The notes under the pieces are model-generated. The model made no database searches. It was not told the origin of the DNA and was given only the letters and a program-made list of their open reading frames with translations. Below are positions 49,831 to 58,799 of a stretch of 64,000 nt of DNA, piece by piece (within the stretch, counting starts at the first letter, position 1; each line of letters starts with the position of its first letter). This stretch comes from Clitoria ternatea (Eukaryota; Streptophyta; Magnoliopsida; Fabales; Fabaceae): positions 185,884,501 through 185,948,500 of the forward strand of contig CM075669.1 in assembly GCA_037962975.1 (NCBI GenBank), written 5' to 3'. The translations under genes and the position numbers were made by a program.

Positions 49831-51405
49831 ATGACGCATCGCCAAAGCATGGAGGCTATAGCCACAACATTCCAACGCTTTACAGACGTGTTTGAGAGGC
49901 AAGGCCAGACTCGAGCTGAGGATGGCCACGTGCTGGACCGCTTCCTGAAGAGGAAGCCGAGTGAGTTTCAGGGAGGATGTAACCCGGAGGCAGCTTTTAA
50001 ATGGACTCAGGAACTGGAAAGGATTTTTGGGGGTCTTCGTTGTACCGAGGCCCAAAAGGTGGAATGTGCAGTGTATATGCTGTGGGATGAAGCGGAAAAC
50101 TGGTGGAAGATAGCCAGAAACCGATTCCCTGATGATGATGCTCAACTGACATGGAACGATTTTAAGACATGCTTCTTAGAGAAGTACTTCCCCGACACAG
50201 TGAGGAGTCGGAAGGAGTTAGAGTTTATGGAGTTGAAGCAGGGCTCCATGACTGTGGAAGAGTATGCGACTAGGTTCGAAGAATTGTGCCTATTCTACCC
50301 ACCTTTTCAACAACCAGGGACGGAGAGCTCCAAGTGCCTTAAATTTGAAAATGGGTTGAGATCGGATATTAAGAGGGCCTGCAGATATCAAGAGATCAGG
50401 AGTTTTCCTGCATTAGTGAACAAATGTAGAATATTTGAGGAAGATGACAAGGCCCACTCGGGCCAGAGCAGCAGAGCCAACCAGTATTTGAGGCCTCAGC
50501 AGTCACGTTTCAAGAGGCCAGGAAACGTAGGAAGAAATGAACCCTTCACTAGATATCAGGATCGCGGTGACCGAGGGAGACAGATGAGTGGACGACCCAG
50601 GTATGGCAAGTGTTTTAAATGTGGTGGTGACCACTTTGCTCAGAGTTGCAATGGTACCGATGTTAAGTGTTTGCACTACGGGAATAAGGGGCACATTCGC
50701 CCTGACTGCCCCCAGCTCCGTCAAACAAATGCTAGTGTGCGTCAAGGAGGGTTCCAGGTGAAGAGCAATAGGAATGATGGACAAAGCTCTCGGGGCGGAA
50801 ACAACAGAGCTAGAGGGAATATGATGGTTGCCCCAAATAACCGGAGAAGAAACACCGATCAACTAGCTGCTGGAAGAGTCTACGCAATCAACGCAGAGGA
50901 TGTCGCACAAGCAAATGACTTAGTGCAATGTAAGTGCTCACTCGGTAGATACACACTTAGTGTAGTTTTTGATTCTGGAGCCACCCACTCCTTCATAGCT
51001 GATGATTGTGTAAAACGTTTGAAATTACCGACCATGGAAATGGATCAGATTTTGGAAGTAGCCAATCCGACTGGTCCTAAGGTACTGACCTCATCAATGT
51101 GCAAAAAAGTCACGTTCGAGTTGTGCGATCGGAGTTTCACTTTCGACTTAGTGTGCATACCTTTGAAGGATCTTGATATCGTGCTCGGAGTAGATTGGCT
51201 TTCAGCCAACGAAGTGTTAGTGGATTGCAGAAACCGAAGGATAATCTTCCCGAGACAGCACCATAAGGACTGCACAGCACAAGGTATACCTCAACTGTTC
51301 ATGATGCTTTGTCTAACTGAGGGTAAGAGTAAAACCTGAGTGAACAAAATCCCGATTGTCTGTGAATTTCCAGAAGCGTTCCCTGAAGACGTACCGAGTG
51401 TCCCT
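49831..51405 (+). pseudogene. chromovirus gag-protease part of polyprotein
   Basis: Open from ATG 49831 to a TGA at 51337-51339; the same frame then continues to the insertion point at 51405. The gag core lies at about residues 45-190 (FKWTQELERIFGGL, AENWWK, TVEEYATRFEEL). The first zinc knuckle is CFKCGGDHFAQSC. The second reads CLHYGNKGHIRPDC, with Tyr where the second Cys belongs. Protease has the catalytic VVFDSGATHSFIA at about residue 378 and the LGVDWL segment. This is the first part of a single gag-pol frame that resumes at 60352. The TGA fits a CGA-to-TGA transition. Confidence 0.9.
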
Positions 51406-52952
51406 TGTTAACCCCTGTGTTGTAACCGGGTTTTGTCAATTGGCAAGCGCACCAATCGTTTGTAGTTTTCGAAATTTAGATATCGTTCCACTGGGATTGA
51501 AAGTCCAATAACAACAGTAATTTTCTACTTACTATGGTAAATGTGAAGGAAATTATGAACAAAAGAATGATTTATACACAATTTATACAGTATTCACAAG
51601 ATAGCATGGTTGAGTGAGTCATAAGATAAAAGAAAATAAAATCTATCTAAAAAGTTGAGTTGCAATCTAGAATAGGTAAGATACTTGAGATAAACACAGA
51701 TAAACAAATTATGTTGGAAATTGGATCCCTAATCTAGAATAACAATGAGGAACTCAAGACATGCATATTTAATCATCAAGTTTCATGTCATTGCAGCTTA
51801 AAATCATTATAACCGATCCCTCGTGATATAAATTCTAAGAATTCACCGTAAAGTCCGATCCCTCGTGAGCTTTCTCAGTAAAAACTTGCATTAAGACCTG
51901 GCCTTATGGCAACAATGGTTAACAACCCCTATAGAATTGAGATACCAAGGGTATTCCAACTTTTTACTTTCATCAAAACTAGTTTCAATACGGCATAAAT
52001 AATCATTCTCCCGTTTGACATTTACACTAATAAAACCAGTTTCGATACACATGAAAATCATTCTCCCGTTTGACGTTCATATTAATAAAAGGTTGAAATA
52101 CTAACATGGACTTGAATCATAAACATGCAGAGGTCGAATTCACAACATTATACTCAATAGATTAGTTCACCAATTCCAACATAAACAAATTAGTTACACA
52201 TGGTAAAAATAAAGACAACACTTACAGAGTTTGACATTACGAAGACGATGGAAACTTCACGATACAACGATCACAATACACCGAAACACACTCAAGTATC
52301 TAGAAAACTATTCTAGAACTAAAACTCACAAAAGAAAGTACTCAGAGTCGAGCACAAGAGAGAAGAGAAGAGAAGTGTATGGAATGGGATGCTATGAATG
52401 GTGTTGGATGGCCCTATTTATAGGGCTGAGCAAGGGTGCTGACGCTACGCGTCCCTGTGACGCTACGCGTCAGACCCCTGACTCAGCCTCCATTAAACAC
52501 TTGATAATGGCCACTTTCAATAATTAATCTTGATCATGCCTGGCCACTTGGACATGTTTCCACGAGTTTTTGGCCATTTATGCTGATTGGGGTGGCCCTT
52601 GGGCTGAGTGGAGTGCCCATTATTGGGTCCAAGTGGGGTGGTTGGCCAAAAGTAGGAGTGGAGACCACGCAGCACTGACGCTACGCGTGGCTTTGATGCG
52701 TAGCGTCAGCATCAAAAGTAGCTCTTGATGCTACGCGCGGGGTGAGGCTACGCGTCAGCTCCTCCAGTGTAATTTTCTCTTGATTTCTTAACTTTTTCGC
52801 TGCAAAACTAGAGAAAATTGATCAAGGGCAGATTATTTCCAACAACATTCATTTATTGAATTTAAATCCTAATTTTCTAACAAATTAAACTAATTTTTAT
52901 AATTTTTATGAAATTTTTATTTAAGCTTTTATTGAAAATTTGAGGACTAACA
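51406..52952 (-). repeat. 3' LTR of Athila-like element
   Basis: TGTTAACCCC to GACTAACA, 1547 bp. A TATAAATA box is on the minus strand at 52415-52422. Motif pairs of TACGCGT type lie at 52440-52476 and 52675-52758. A 98-codon frame (52231-52527) is conserved only because the LTRs are near identical. Confidence 0.95.
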
Positions 52953-52965
52953 AATACCCCCAACT
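52953..52965 (-). other. polypurine tract of Athila-like element
   Basis: The minus strand reads TCAAGTTGGGGGTATT and then the LTR start TGTTAG. A second copy of the same string lies at about 53457-53472. Confidence 0.8.
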
Positions 52966-54174
52966 TGAGACATTGCTCGTCCTCGAGCAAGAGAGAAAAA
53001 TAAGAAGAATAAAAATTTGAAATCAAATTTTTAAGTTAGTCCAAAAATTTATCACAAAAAATAATTACACAATTTCAACTATTTTGTAATAATCAAAAAC
53101 TGATTCAAATATAACAAAGGTTTAATGATAAAATTACTTACAATATTCTATTAACAATCAAGCAGAATTTCAGGCTTACCTCACAAGTGTTTATCTCTAT
53201 GCAATTGGTAACCTGTTTCACTCAATCAATCATAAAATCAAACGAATTTAACTTTGTTTGTCATCTAATCAATGGTTATTTATACAGAATTAATTCGGAA
53301 ATCACGAGGTCTTTTTACAGGTTGTAATGAGGCTTGGTTTACAAGAATCAATGGTTTTTCTTGGAATTCAAAAACCTGAAATCATAAAAGAGCATTTTAC
53401 AATCCTTAGGCTTTCTCTTGATCCAAACTTCTCATTTTCTTTTATTGATGAAAAATAAATACCCCCAACTTGATTCTTTTCACTATTTTTGACTTTTTTT
53501 TTCCATATTTTCTTTTTGAAAAGAATCAAGTTGCTTATTTTCACTCCCCATTTTTGTGAGAACACTCAAAATATTTTTCATTTATTTCAACTGCTCTTTT
53601 AATCAATCAAGTATAGGGAATGGTAAAAACAAATTTAGGCTTTAAGGGTACCAAAGAATTTTATTTTAGGCTCAAATTGGCTTTGCAAAGGATAAAAGAC
53701 CTTTTACCAAGGTAAGCTGTTTGGCCCAATGTTTCGTTTCACCAATAAATGTGCCTTGATCATTTTCCCGAATTCTCTGTACAACAACACACATCAGAGA
53801 TTAAAGCAAAATCAATTCGAATTGAAAATATGCCGATTAAACCCTCAAGTGTTTAAAAAGATCTCTCAACTTACCGGGTTATTGAAATTTGCTTGATGGT
53901 TAATAAACTTATTGTAATTAAATTTATCAAAATTCCTAAGTTATAAAGAATCAAATAATTAATTTTAACAAAATTGGTTTTATTGTATAAAAACTCTAAG
54001 TGTATAAACTAACTTACTAACAAAAATTTGATTTATTTATTAAAAGAAAATGAATAAAAATAAACACACCGCACAATGATAAAATATCATAATATAAAAT
54101 GTAAATATAAATGTAAATGTAAATCCAAATATAACTAGAAACAAATGTACTCAAAATAAATGAAGATGGCATCC
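52966..54174 (-). other. non-coding region downstream of ORF3
   Basis: AT-rich, no gene. It contains the upstream PPT copy (53457-53472, minus TCAAGTTGGGGGTATT) inside a purine/pyrimidine-skewed stretch. Confidence 0.7.
53457..53472 (-). repeat. upstream duplicate of the PPT
   Basis: AATACCCCCAACTTGA on the plus strand, identical over 16 bases to the start of the interior at 52953-52968. Confidence 0.8.
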
Positions 54175-55482
54175 TCAATCCTCCATCTGATCATCATCCT
54201 CCTCCTCCTCCTCCTCCTCATCATCACCATCAGAGTCATGATGTGCACTAGAAGATCCACCAGTCTCAGGGTAGGTGGGTAAATCTCCAGGCCAAGCTAC
54301 ATGTGCTGAAAACTCGGCTGGGGTAACATAAGGTGCTCCCTCTCCCTGTAACCTGTACTGATAAAATTCATCGTGAAGATGAATATAAGCTCTGTGAGTG
54401 GCAGCCATCATCTGCATCATATGCTGATGCTCAAGTGACATCCGGGCAAAGCCTTGTGTAACAGCATCAGCAGATGGAGGCTGCACTGGTGGTCTCCTCC
54501 TCCGAGGTCGGGGCTGAGCCTCCTGCTCTAGTGGTGGAAGCTCGCACTGCTGCACAAAATAATCTCTGTTTACTAGAACTTTAGGGACTCTCCCTGAAGA
54601 ACTAGTAAACTCTGGTGAAGGTACAATGACTCCCTGCCTCCTCAGTAAGGCAGATATGATGAGAGGAAAGGGTATGGGGCGATTCACTTTATACCCAAGG
54701 GCATAAAAGTGAATCTGCTCGGAGATAAGCTCAGCGATATCAATGGTGTGGCCCTGGAGGATAGAATAAAGGAGGCAACAACGCTCCACTGGAAGGGAAG
54801 AAAGATGGGTGACAGGAGTAATATTATGGAGCATGAGATGGGACCACGCCTGGGCTATGGGGGTAAGCTGGGTCTTGAGGAGGTTAGATGGACTCCTTCC
54901 AACCCTACTCAGGTTGAAAAAGATTCCATCCTTGCTCAGAAAATGAGCAACCTCCTCGAGGGAGTATCCTAACTCTCCCTCAGCAAGAATCTTGTTTCTG
55001 TTTTCTTTCCAGAAACAAGTATCATCCTCGGGAGTAGGCTCCCAAGGGTTACCCAATAGGGTACTGATGGTGTCCCGATCATAAGAGATATGCCGGCCTC
55101 TAACCCAACTCGTCCGCTGCTGCCCAAGATTCGGTGTGTCCTGGCGGGTCCTGTAAGCATTTGCGTAAAACTCCATCACTAAGATGGGGTCCCCCTCAGT
55201 AGGTAGGGAGAATAGAGGTCCCCATCTCCTCTGATGTACTCTATCCTGCAGCTCAGGATAGTCTCCTACACTCAGATCAAGGACCCTCTCCCAGATAAGT
55301 CTCTGGCCCTTGATCTGATGAAACCGTGACCATTTCGCATCCGTGCGAAATCTAGTAGGATCCCACGGTCCTAACACCTCCTGTCTCTGAGAATCAGGAT
55401 CCTCAGAAGTGGTGTCGGTGTCTGTGGACTTCCTCTGTCTTTTAGAGGGACCGGCTGTGGGAATGGATTTCTTAGGTGCCAT
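54175..55482 (-). CDS. ORF3 of Athila-like element (putative plant transposon protein domain)
   Basis: 435 codons starting MAPKKSIPTAGPSKRQRKS, an NLS-like basic start. The first half has EFYANAYRT and WVRGRHISYDRDTISTLLGN, which match, from memory, the family annotated as putative plant transposon protein (Transposase_32). The middle is Leu/Ile-rich, then comes RPRRRRPP, a Met-rich amphipathic stretch and a highly acidic tail (DGDDEEEEEEEDDDQ). No signal peptide or membrane segment is seen, so it occupies the env position but is not envelope-like. A C/T-rich tract ending TTTTTGCAG lies directly before the ATG, a good splice acceptor, so expression from a spliced RNA is likely. The frame is intact. 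Confidence 0.8.
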   Translation of the reverse strand: MAPKKSIPTAGPSKRQRKSTDTDTTSEDPDSQRQEVLGPWDPTRFRTDAKWSRFHQIKGQRLIWERVLDLSVGDYPELQDRVHQRRWGPLFSLPTEGDPILVMEFYANAYRTRQDTPNLGQQRTSWVRGRHISYDRDTISTLLGNPWEPTPEDDTCFWKENRNKILAEGELGYSLEEVAHFLSKDGIFFNLSRVGRSPSNLLKTQLTPIAQAWSHLMLHNITPVTHLSSLPVERCCLLYSILQGHTIDIAELISEQIHFYALGYKVNRPIPFPLIISALLRRQGVIVPSPEFTSSSGRVPKVLVNRDYFVQQCELPPLEQEAQPRPRRRRPPVQPPSADAVTQGFARMSLEHQHMMQMMAATHRAYIHLHDEFYQYRLQGEGAPYVTPAEFSAHVAWPGDLPTYPETGGSSSAHHDSDGDDEEEEEEEDDDQMED

Positions 55483-55500
55483 CTGCAAAAAGAAAAATAT
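55483..55500 (-). promoter_or_regulatory. splice-acceptor-like sequence before ORF3
   Basis: The minus strand reads TATTTTTCTTTTTGCAG with the cut exactly at the ATG. It fits the plant 3' splice consensus; the donor was not identified. Confidence 0.55.
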
Positions 55501-55788
55501 TTAAAATTAAACACACATTAAAACATAAACCACACACAGGCAAACAATTATTTGTAAAATATTTTTGGGTTTTTCTAAAATTTTTCAAATAAAAATGCAA
55601 TTCAACAACATATTTTTGAATTTAAAGAAATTAACATACATATATTCAAATATTATACAAAACAAAATACAATTTATTCAAAATTCATACAAAGTTGCAA
55701 GAAAGTATAACAAATATAAACTAAGAAAATTTATTAATTCAAAAGAAAACAGCAAACAACAAACAAACATCAAGAATTGAAAACAGAG

Positions 55789-55920
55789 GCTGACGCTACG
55801 CGTGGTGTGACGCTACGCATCAGCCTGTTCTTCCCACGCTACGCGTTAGTGGGACGCTACGCGTGGGCTTACAGTTCATCCTCACGCTACGCGTCAGTGG
55901 GACGCTACGCCTGGGATGCG
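55789..55920. repeat. three paired TACGCG motifs
   Basis: Three pairs of GACGCTACGCGT-like words. Starts are 55792/55809, 55836/55854 and 55884/55902, a spacing of 17, 18 and 18 bp. Between pairs the gap is longer and varies. Confidence 0.9.
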
Positions 55921-55940
55921 CAGTTTTGAAAAAAATAACA

Positions 55941-55962
55941 GGGGTTGCACAGCAGCAACCCC
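55941..55962. other. perfect 8-bp hairpin
   Basis: GGGGTTGC and GCAACCCC around a six-base loop. It resembles the GGGTTGCC/GGCAACCC element near 56503 and lies in the leader of ORF3. Confidence 0.6.
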
Positions 55963-56264
55963 TTTCCAAACCACATTATATCCATTCATTTTCTAATTCC
56001 TAACAGCAATCAATCCAATGGTCTTTTAATCCTAATCCTAACCACATTTATTTCTACAAATCGAAAATTAAAACAAAAAAGCTAAAGAGAAAGGATTAGA
56101 ATACTTACTTGTGATTCCTTGAGCAGTAGGATTGAAGAGGTTTGGAAGAGAGAAAAGGAGGTTTTTGAAGTTTAGGTTTGAACTAAGTGAGGCAGAGAGG
56201 AAGTTTTAGGTTTAAAACCCTAAGATGAGCCTCTCTGGTTCAGTTTTAAAAACTGAACGTGGGC

Positions 56265-56352
56265 TCTGACGCTACGCGTGGGTGGGACGCTACGCATCAG
56301 AACCAAAATTCATAGTCCACGCTACGCGTCAAGTGGGCGCTACGCATGGGCT
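56265..56352. repeat. two paired TACGCG motifs
   Basis: Pairs start at 56269/56287 and 56319/56337, spacing 18 bp each. Same words as at 55789-55920 and in the LTR. Confidence 0.9.
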
Positions 56353-56502
56353 TCTGTTTTTGATTTTCAAAATTTTGGATTTTCAAAAAAAACTTTTCAG
56401 TTTAAAAACCCCTTTTCTTTTAAACAAGTTAAAAAAATTGTTTTGTGGTTTTTTTTTATATTTATTTATTTAAAACACCTTAAAAACAAAAAGAAAAGAA
56501 TG

Positions 56503-56549
56503 GGTTGCCTCCCATTGAGCGCTAGGTTTAATGTCTCCAGCCAGACATT
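56503..56549 (-). other. Athila post-pol conserved block with hairpin
   Basis: The minus strand has AATGTCT, GGCTGG, AGACATT (perfect 7-bp stem, 56530-56549), then TAAACCTAGCGCTC and TGGGAGGCAACCCA. From memory, the last words recur just after the integrase end in Athila elements. Here they follow the protease directly, marking where pol was deleted. Confidence 0.65.
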
Positions 56550-56557
56550 ACCTCTGA

Positions 56558-57388
56558 TTAATCAGGTGGTTTCCCAATATTCTTTGAGGAATCACCTGTC
56601 TTTTTCTTCCTTCTTCTTCTTTTCCGATGCCTAATTACCTGTTTTTCATCATTCAAAGCATCGGTTAATTCAAAACAATTTAATTGATTGGGAAGAGATA
56701 TACCTGGTTTGGTTGAGGGGTAAACTTTTTCCTCATTACTTATCCTGAGGTGTTCATGAGCACTGAAGCTTACTTCTTCTCCATAAACTCTGACTGCAAC
56801 CATACTTTGATCAACATCTACTTTGATTTTTGCAGTCTTCATGAAAGGTCTTCCTAGGATCAGGGGGATCTCAGTATCCTCCTTTATATCCAGTACCACG
56901 AAGTCAACCTTGAAGTGGTATTTGTCAACCTTTACCAATACATCTTCCACAATCCCAAAAGGCTTTTTGACAGAGCGATCCGCAAACTGTAATTCTGTCT
57001 TTGCTTCTTTTAGCTCATATTCACCAATGCATTTTATTAAATCTAGGGGTATCAAGTTAATGTTAGCCCCTAAATCTAATAGCGCATTCCTGATGTTGAT
57101 ATTTCCAATTGTTACAGGAATAGTGAAACTCCCCGGATCTTTACATTTTTTCGGGGTTATACAGTTTGTTTCTTGCTCTGTATCTCTTTGCACATTTTTT
57201 TCTTTTTCATTTTTTTCTATTTTTTCACTTTCTTTTTCTTCTTCTTCTTTCTTTTTCTCACTCTTTTCTTTACAATCAATTTTTATAACATCAATAGAAA
57301 CAGCATTACATTGTTCCCTTGGGTTTTGAGTGTTTGCAGAAAACCCAGAACTCTTTAATTCGGCTATCTCCTTTACAAGCTGACCCAT
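56558..57388 (-). CDS. Athila-type protease region (second part of gag-pro frame)
   Basis: 276 codons in the same frame as gag, separated from it by one TAA (57389-57391). It starts MGQLVKEIAELK, a short helix. A Lys/Glu-rich low-complexity stretch follows at about residues 38-65. The aspartic protease domain lies around residues 90-190, with the catalytic loop LLDLGANINLIP (DLGA, usual in Athila) and the flap end PLILGRPFM. The C-terminus is basic (RHRKRRRRKKK) and ends where the post-pol block begins. The usual RT domain does not follow. Whether the TAA is bypassed during translation or is a lesion cannot be told; the flanking frame is otherwise clean. Confidence 0.8.
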   Translation of the reverse strand: MGQLVKEIAELKSSGFSANTQNPREQCNAVSIDVIKIDCKEKSEKKKEEEEKESEKIEKNEKEKNVQRDTEQETNCITPKKCKDPGSFTIPVTIGNINIRNALLDLGANINLIPLDLIKCIGEYELKEAKTELQFADRSVKKPFGIVEDVLVKVDKYHFKVDFVVLDIKEDTEIPLILGRPFMKTAKIKVDVDQSMVAVRVYGEEVSFSAHEHLRISNEEKVYPSTKPGISLPNQLNCFELTDALNDEKQVIRHRKRRRRKKKTGDSSKNIGKPPD

Positions 57389-58654
57389 TTATATGTCTGA
57401 TGCTTTTCGGGCAGCTTCATTTGTCTCTACAAACTGCAATAACTGTTGAATAGCTTCCTCTATTCTTGTCAACCTTGCATTGTCAGTTTGTTGTTGCTTG
57501 AATTGATTGTTAGGAGGTCTGTTAGAAGGTCCAGTGTCGTGTCTCCAGCCAATATTCTGATTTTGCCAACCCTGTAGGTAATTGTTAGGAAAAGAGTTTC
57601 CATGATTGAAAGGATAATTACCTAAGGGTGCTCTTTGATGGTTCATGAAATTGGCTTGCTCTTGCTCATTTCTACAGTAACCACATGGTTGTTCTCCCAT
57701 GCAGTGCGTACATGCTTTAAGTTGAGCAGGGGGTGGTGATGCTACTTGAGCAATTTGAAGTTTTTCCAATTGCTTGCTCATAACTTCAATTTGTTGGGTC
57801 AGTAATTTTTGCTGAGCCAACACTGCATCATTTACTCCCAATTCGAGCATTCCTGGCTTCCTTTGCATATTACCTCTTTCATGCTTTGCTTGTCGGTCAC
57901 TAATAGCCATTGATTCCAATATTTCTATGGCTTCTTCCACAGTCTTGTTCATTAAAGAACCACCTGCACAAGCATCTAACATCATCTTGAACTGAGGCAA
58001 TAAACCATGGTAAACGATTCTTACCTTCTCGGCATCATTCAGGTTGTGGTTTGGGCATTTTCTCAAGAGTGCCTTGAATCGTTCCCATGTTTCTCCTAAT
58101 GATTCATCATTATTTTGAGAAAAAGAGTGTATGGCTGTCATTGCTTTAAAATACTTTGAAGGAGAATAAAATCTTTCCAAAAATTTTCTTTCAACATCGG
58201 ACCAGTTTGCAAAACTACCCGGTGGACAAGATTTAAACCATTCTTTTGCTTTCCCAATCAATGAAAAAGGAAAGAGTCTCATGTAAACAGACTCTTCTTG
58301 ATTGGGTTCAAAACCAATTGTGCTGCATAACTCATAAAAAACAGTTAAATGTTCATATGGTTCTTCATGATTTAAACCAGCAAATTGGTTGTTTTGAATA
58401 ATGTTTAAAGTGGCAGGTTTAATTTCCACTGGTAAAACTGGTCCTTGAAACATTCCCGAAACTCGGGGTGGACCATTTATAGCAGCAAACTGTCCCAATG
58501 TTCTCCTTTCAGCAGCCATATTTGAATTTTCGAAAATTTTTGAAGTAGAAGAAGAATTAGTTTGTGTTTTAGATTTCAAAGACTTGATTTTCTTTACAAA
58601 CCTTTCTATCTCAGGATCAAAATAAATTTTACCTGCGGTAGATCGAGTTGGCAT
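57389..58654 (-). CDS. Athila-type gag
   Basis: 421 codons from ATG 58654 (MPTRSTAGKIYFDPEIERF). The retrotransposon gag core is at about residues 75-230: LNHEEPYEHLTVFYELCSTI, RLFPFSLIGKAKEWF, FLERFYSPSKYFKAMTAI, ETWERFKALLRKCP and GLLPQFKMMLDACAGG. It then has a VEEAIEILESMA helix, a coiled coil (LTQQIEVMSKQLEKLQ), and a Cys-rich spot CTHCMGEQPCGYC where other Athila gags have a knuckle-like motif. An Asn/Gln-rich tail follows. Gag alone may let this element be packaged with help from a relative. The frame is intact up to the TAA. Confidence 0.9.
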   Translation of the reverse strand: MPTRSTAGKIYFDPEIERFVKKIKSLKSKTQTNSSSTSKIFENSNMAAERRTLGQFAAINGPPRVSGMFQGPVLPVEIKPATLNIIQNNQFAGLNHEEPYEHLTVFYELCSTIGFEPNQEESVYMRLFPFSLIGKAKEWFKSCPPGSFANWSDVERKFLERFYSPSKYFKAMTAIHSFSQNNDESLGETWERFKALLRKCPNHNLNDAEKVRIVYHGLLPQFKMMLDACAGGSLMNKTVEEAIEILESMAISDRQAKHERGNMQRKPGMLELGVNDAVLAQQKLLTQQIEVMSKQLEKLQIAQVASPPPAQLKACTHCMGEQPCGYCRNEQEQANFMNHQRAPLGNYPFNHGNSFPNNYLQGWQNQNIGWRHDTGPSNRPPNNQFKQQQTDNARLTRIEEAIQQLLQFVETNEAARKASDI

Positions 58655-58774
58655 ACACAAACTAGACAAAGAAAGTTAGTGTAATAATGATAAGAAATAA
58701 AAAAAAATTATCTAAGGTAAAAAAAATATTTACCACGGTAATTAAAATTTTACTGTTTTACTGAAACAATTCAA

Positions 58775-58792
58775 TCCCCGGCGACGGCGCCA
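58775..58792 (-). other. primer binding site of Athila-like element (tRNA-Asp)
   Basis: The minus strand reads TGGCGCCGTCGCCGGGGA, complementary to the 3' end of plant tRNA-Asp with one apparent mismatch. Seven bases (58793-58799) separate it from the LTR. Confidence 0.85.
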
Positions 58793-58799
58793 GAAAACT

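Noticed and set aside
52231..52527. 98-codon frame repeated at 59625-59921
   Set aside because: Same sequence in two near-identical LTRs, on the antisense strand of the element.
54709..54972. 87-codon plus-strand frame
   Set aside because: Shadow of ORF3 on the opposite strand.
56823..57329. 168-codon plus-strand frame
   Set aside because: Shadow of the minus-strand protease region; Phe/Ser-rich because that region is Lys/Glu-rich.
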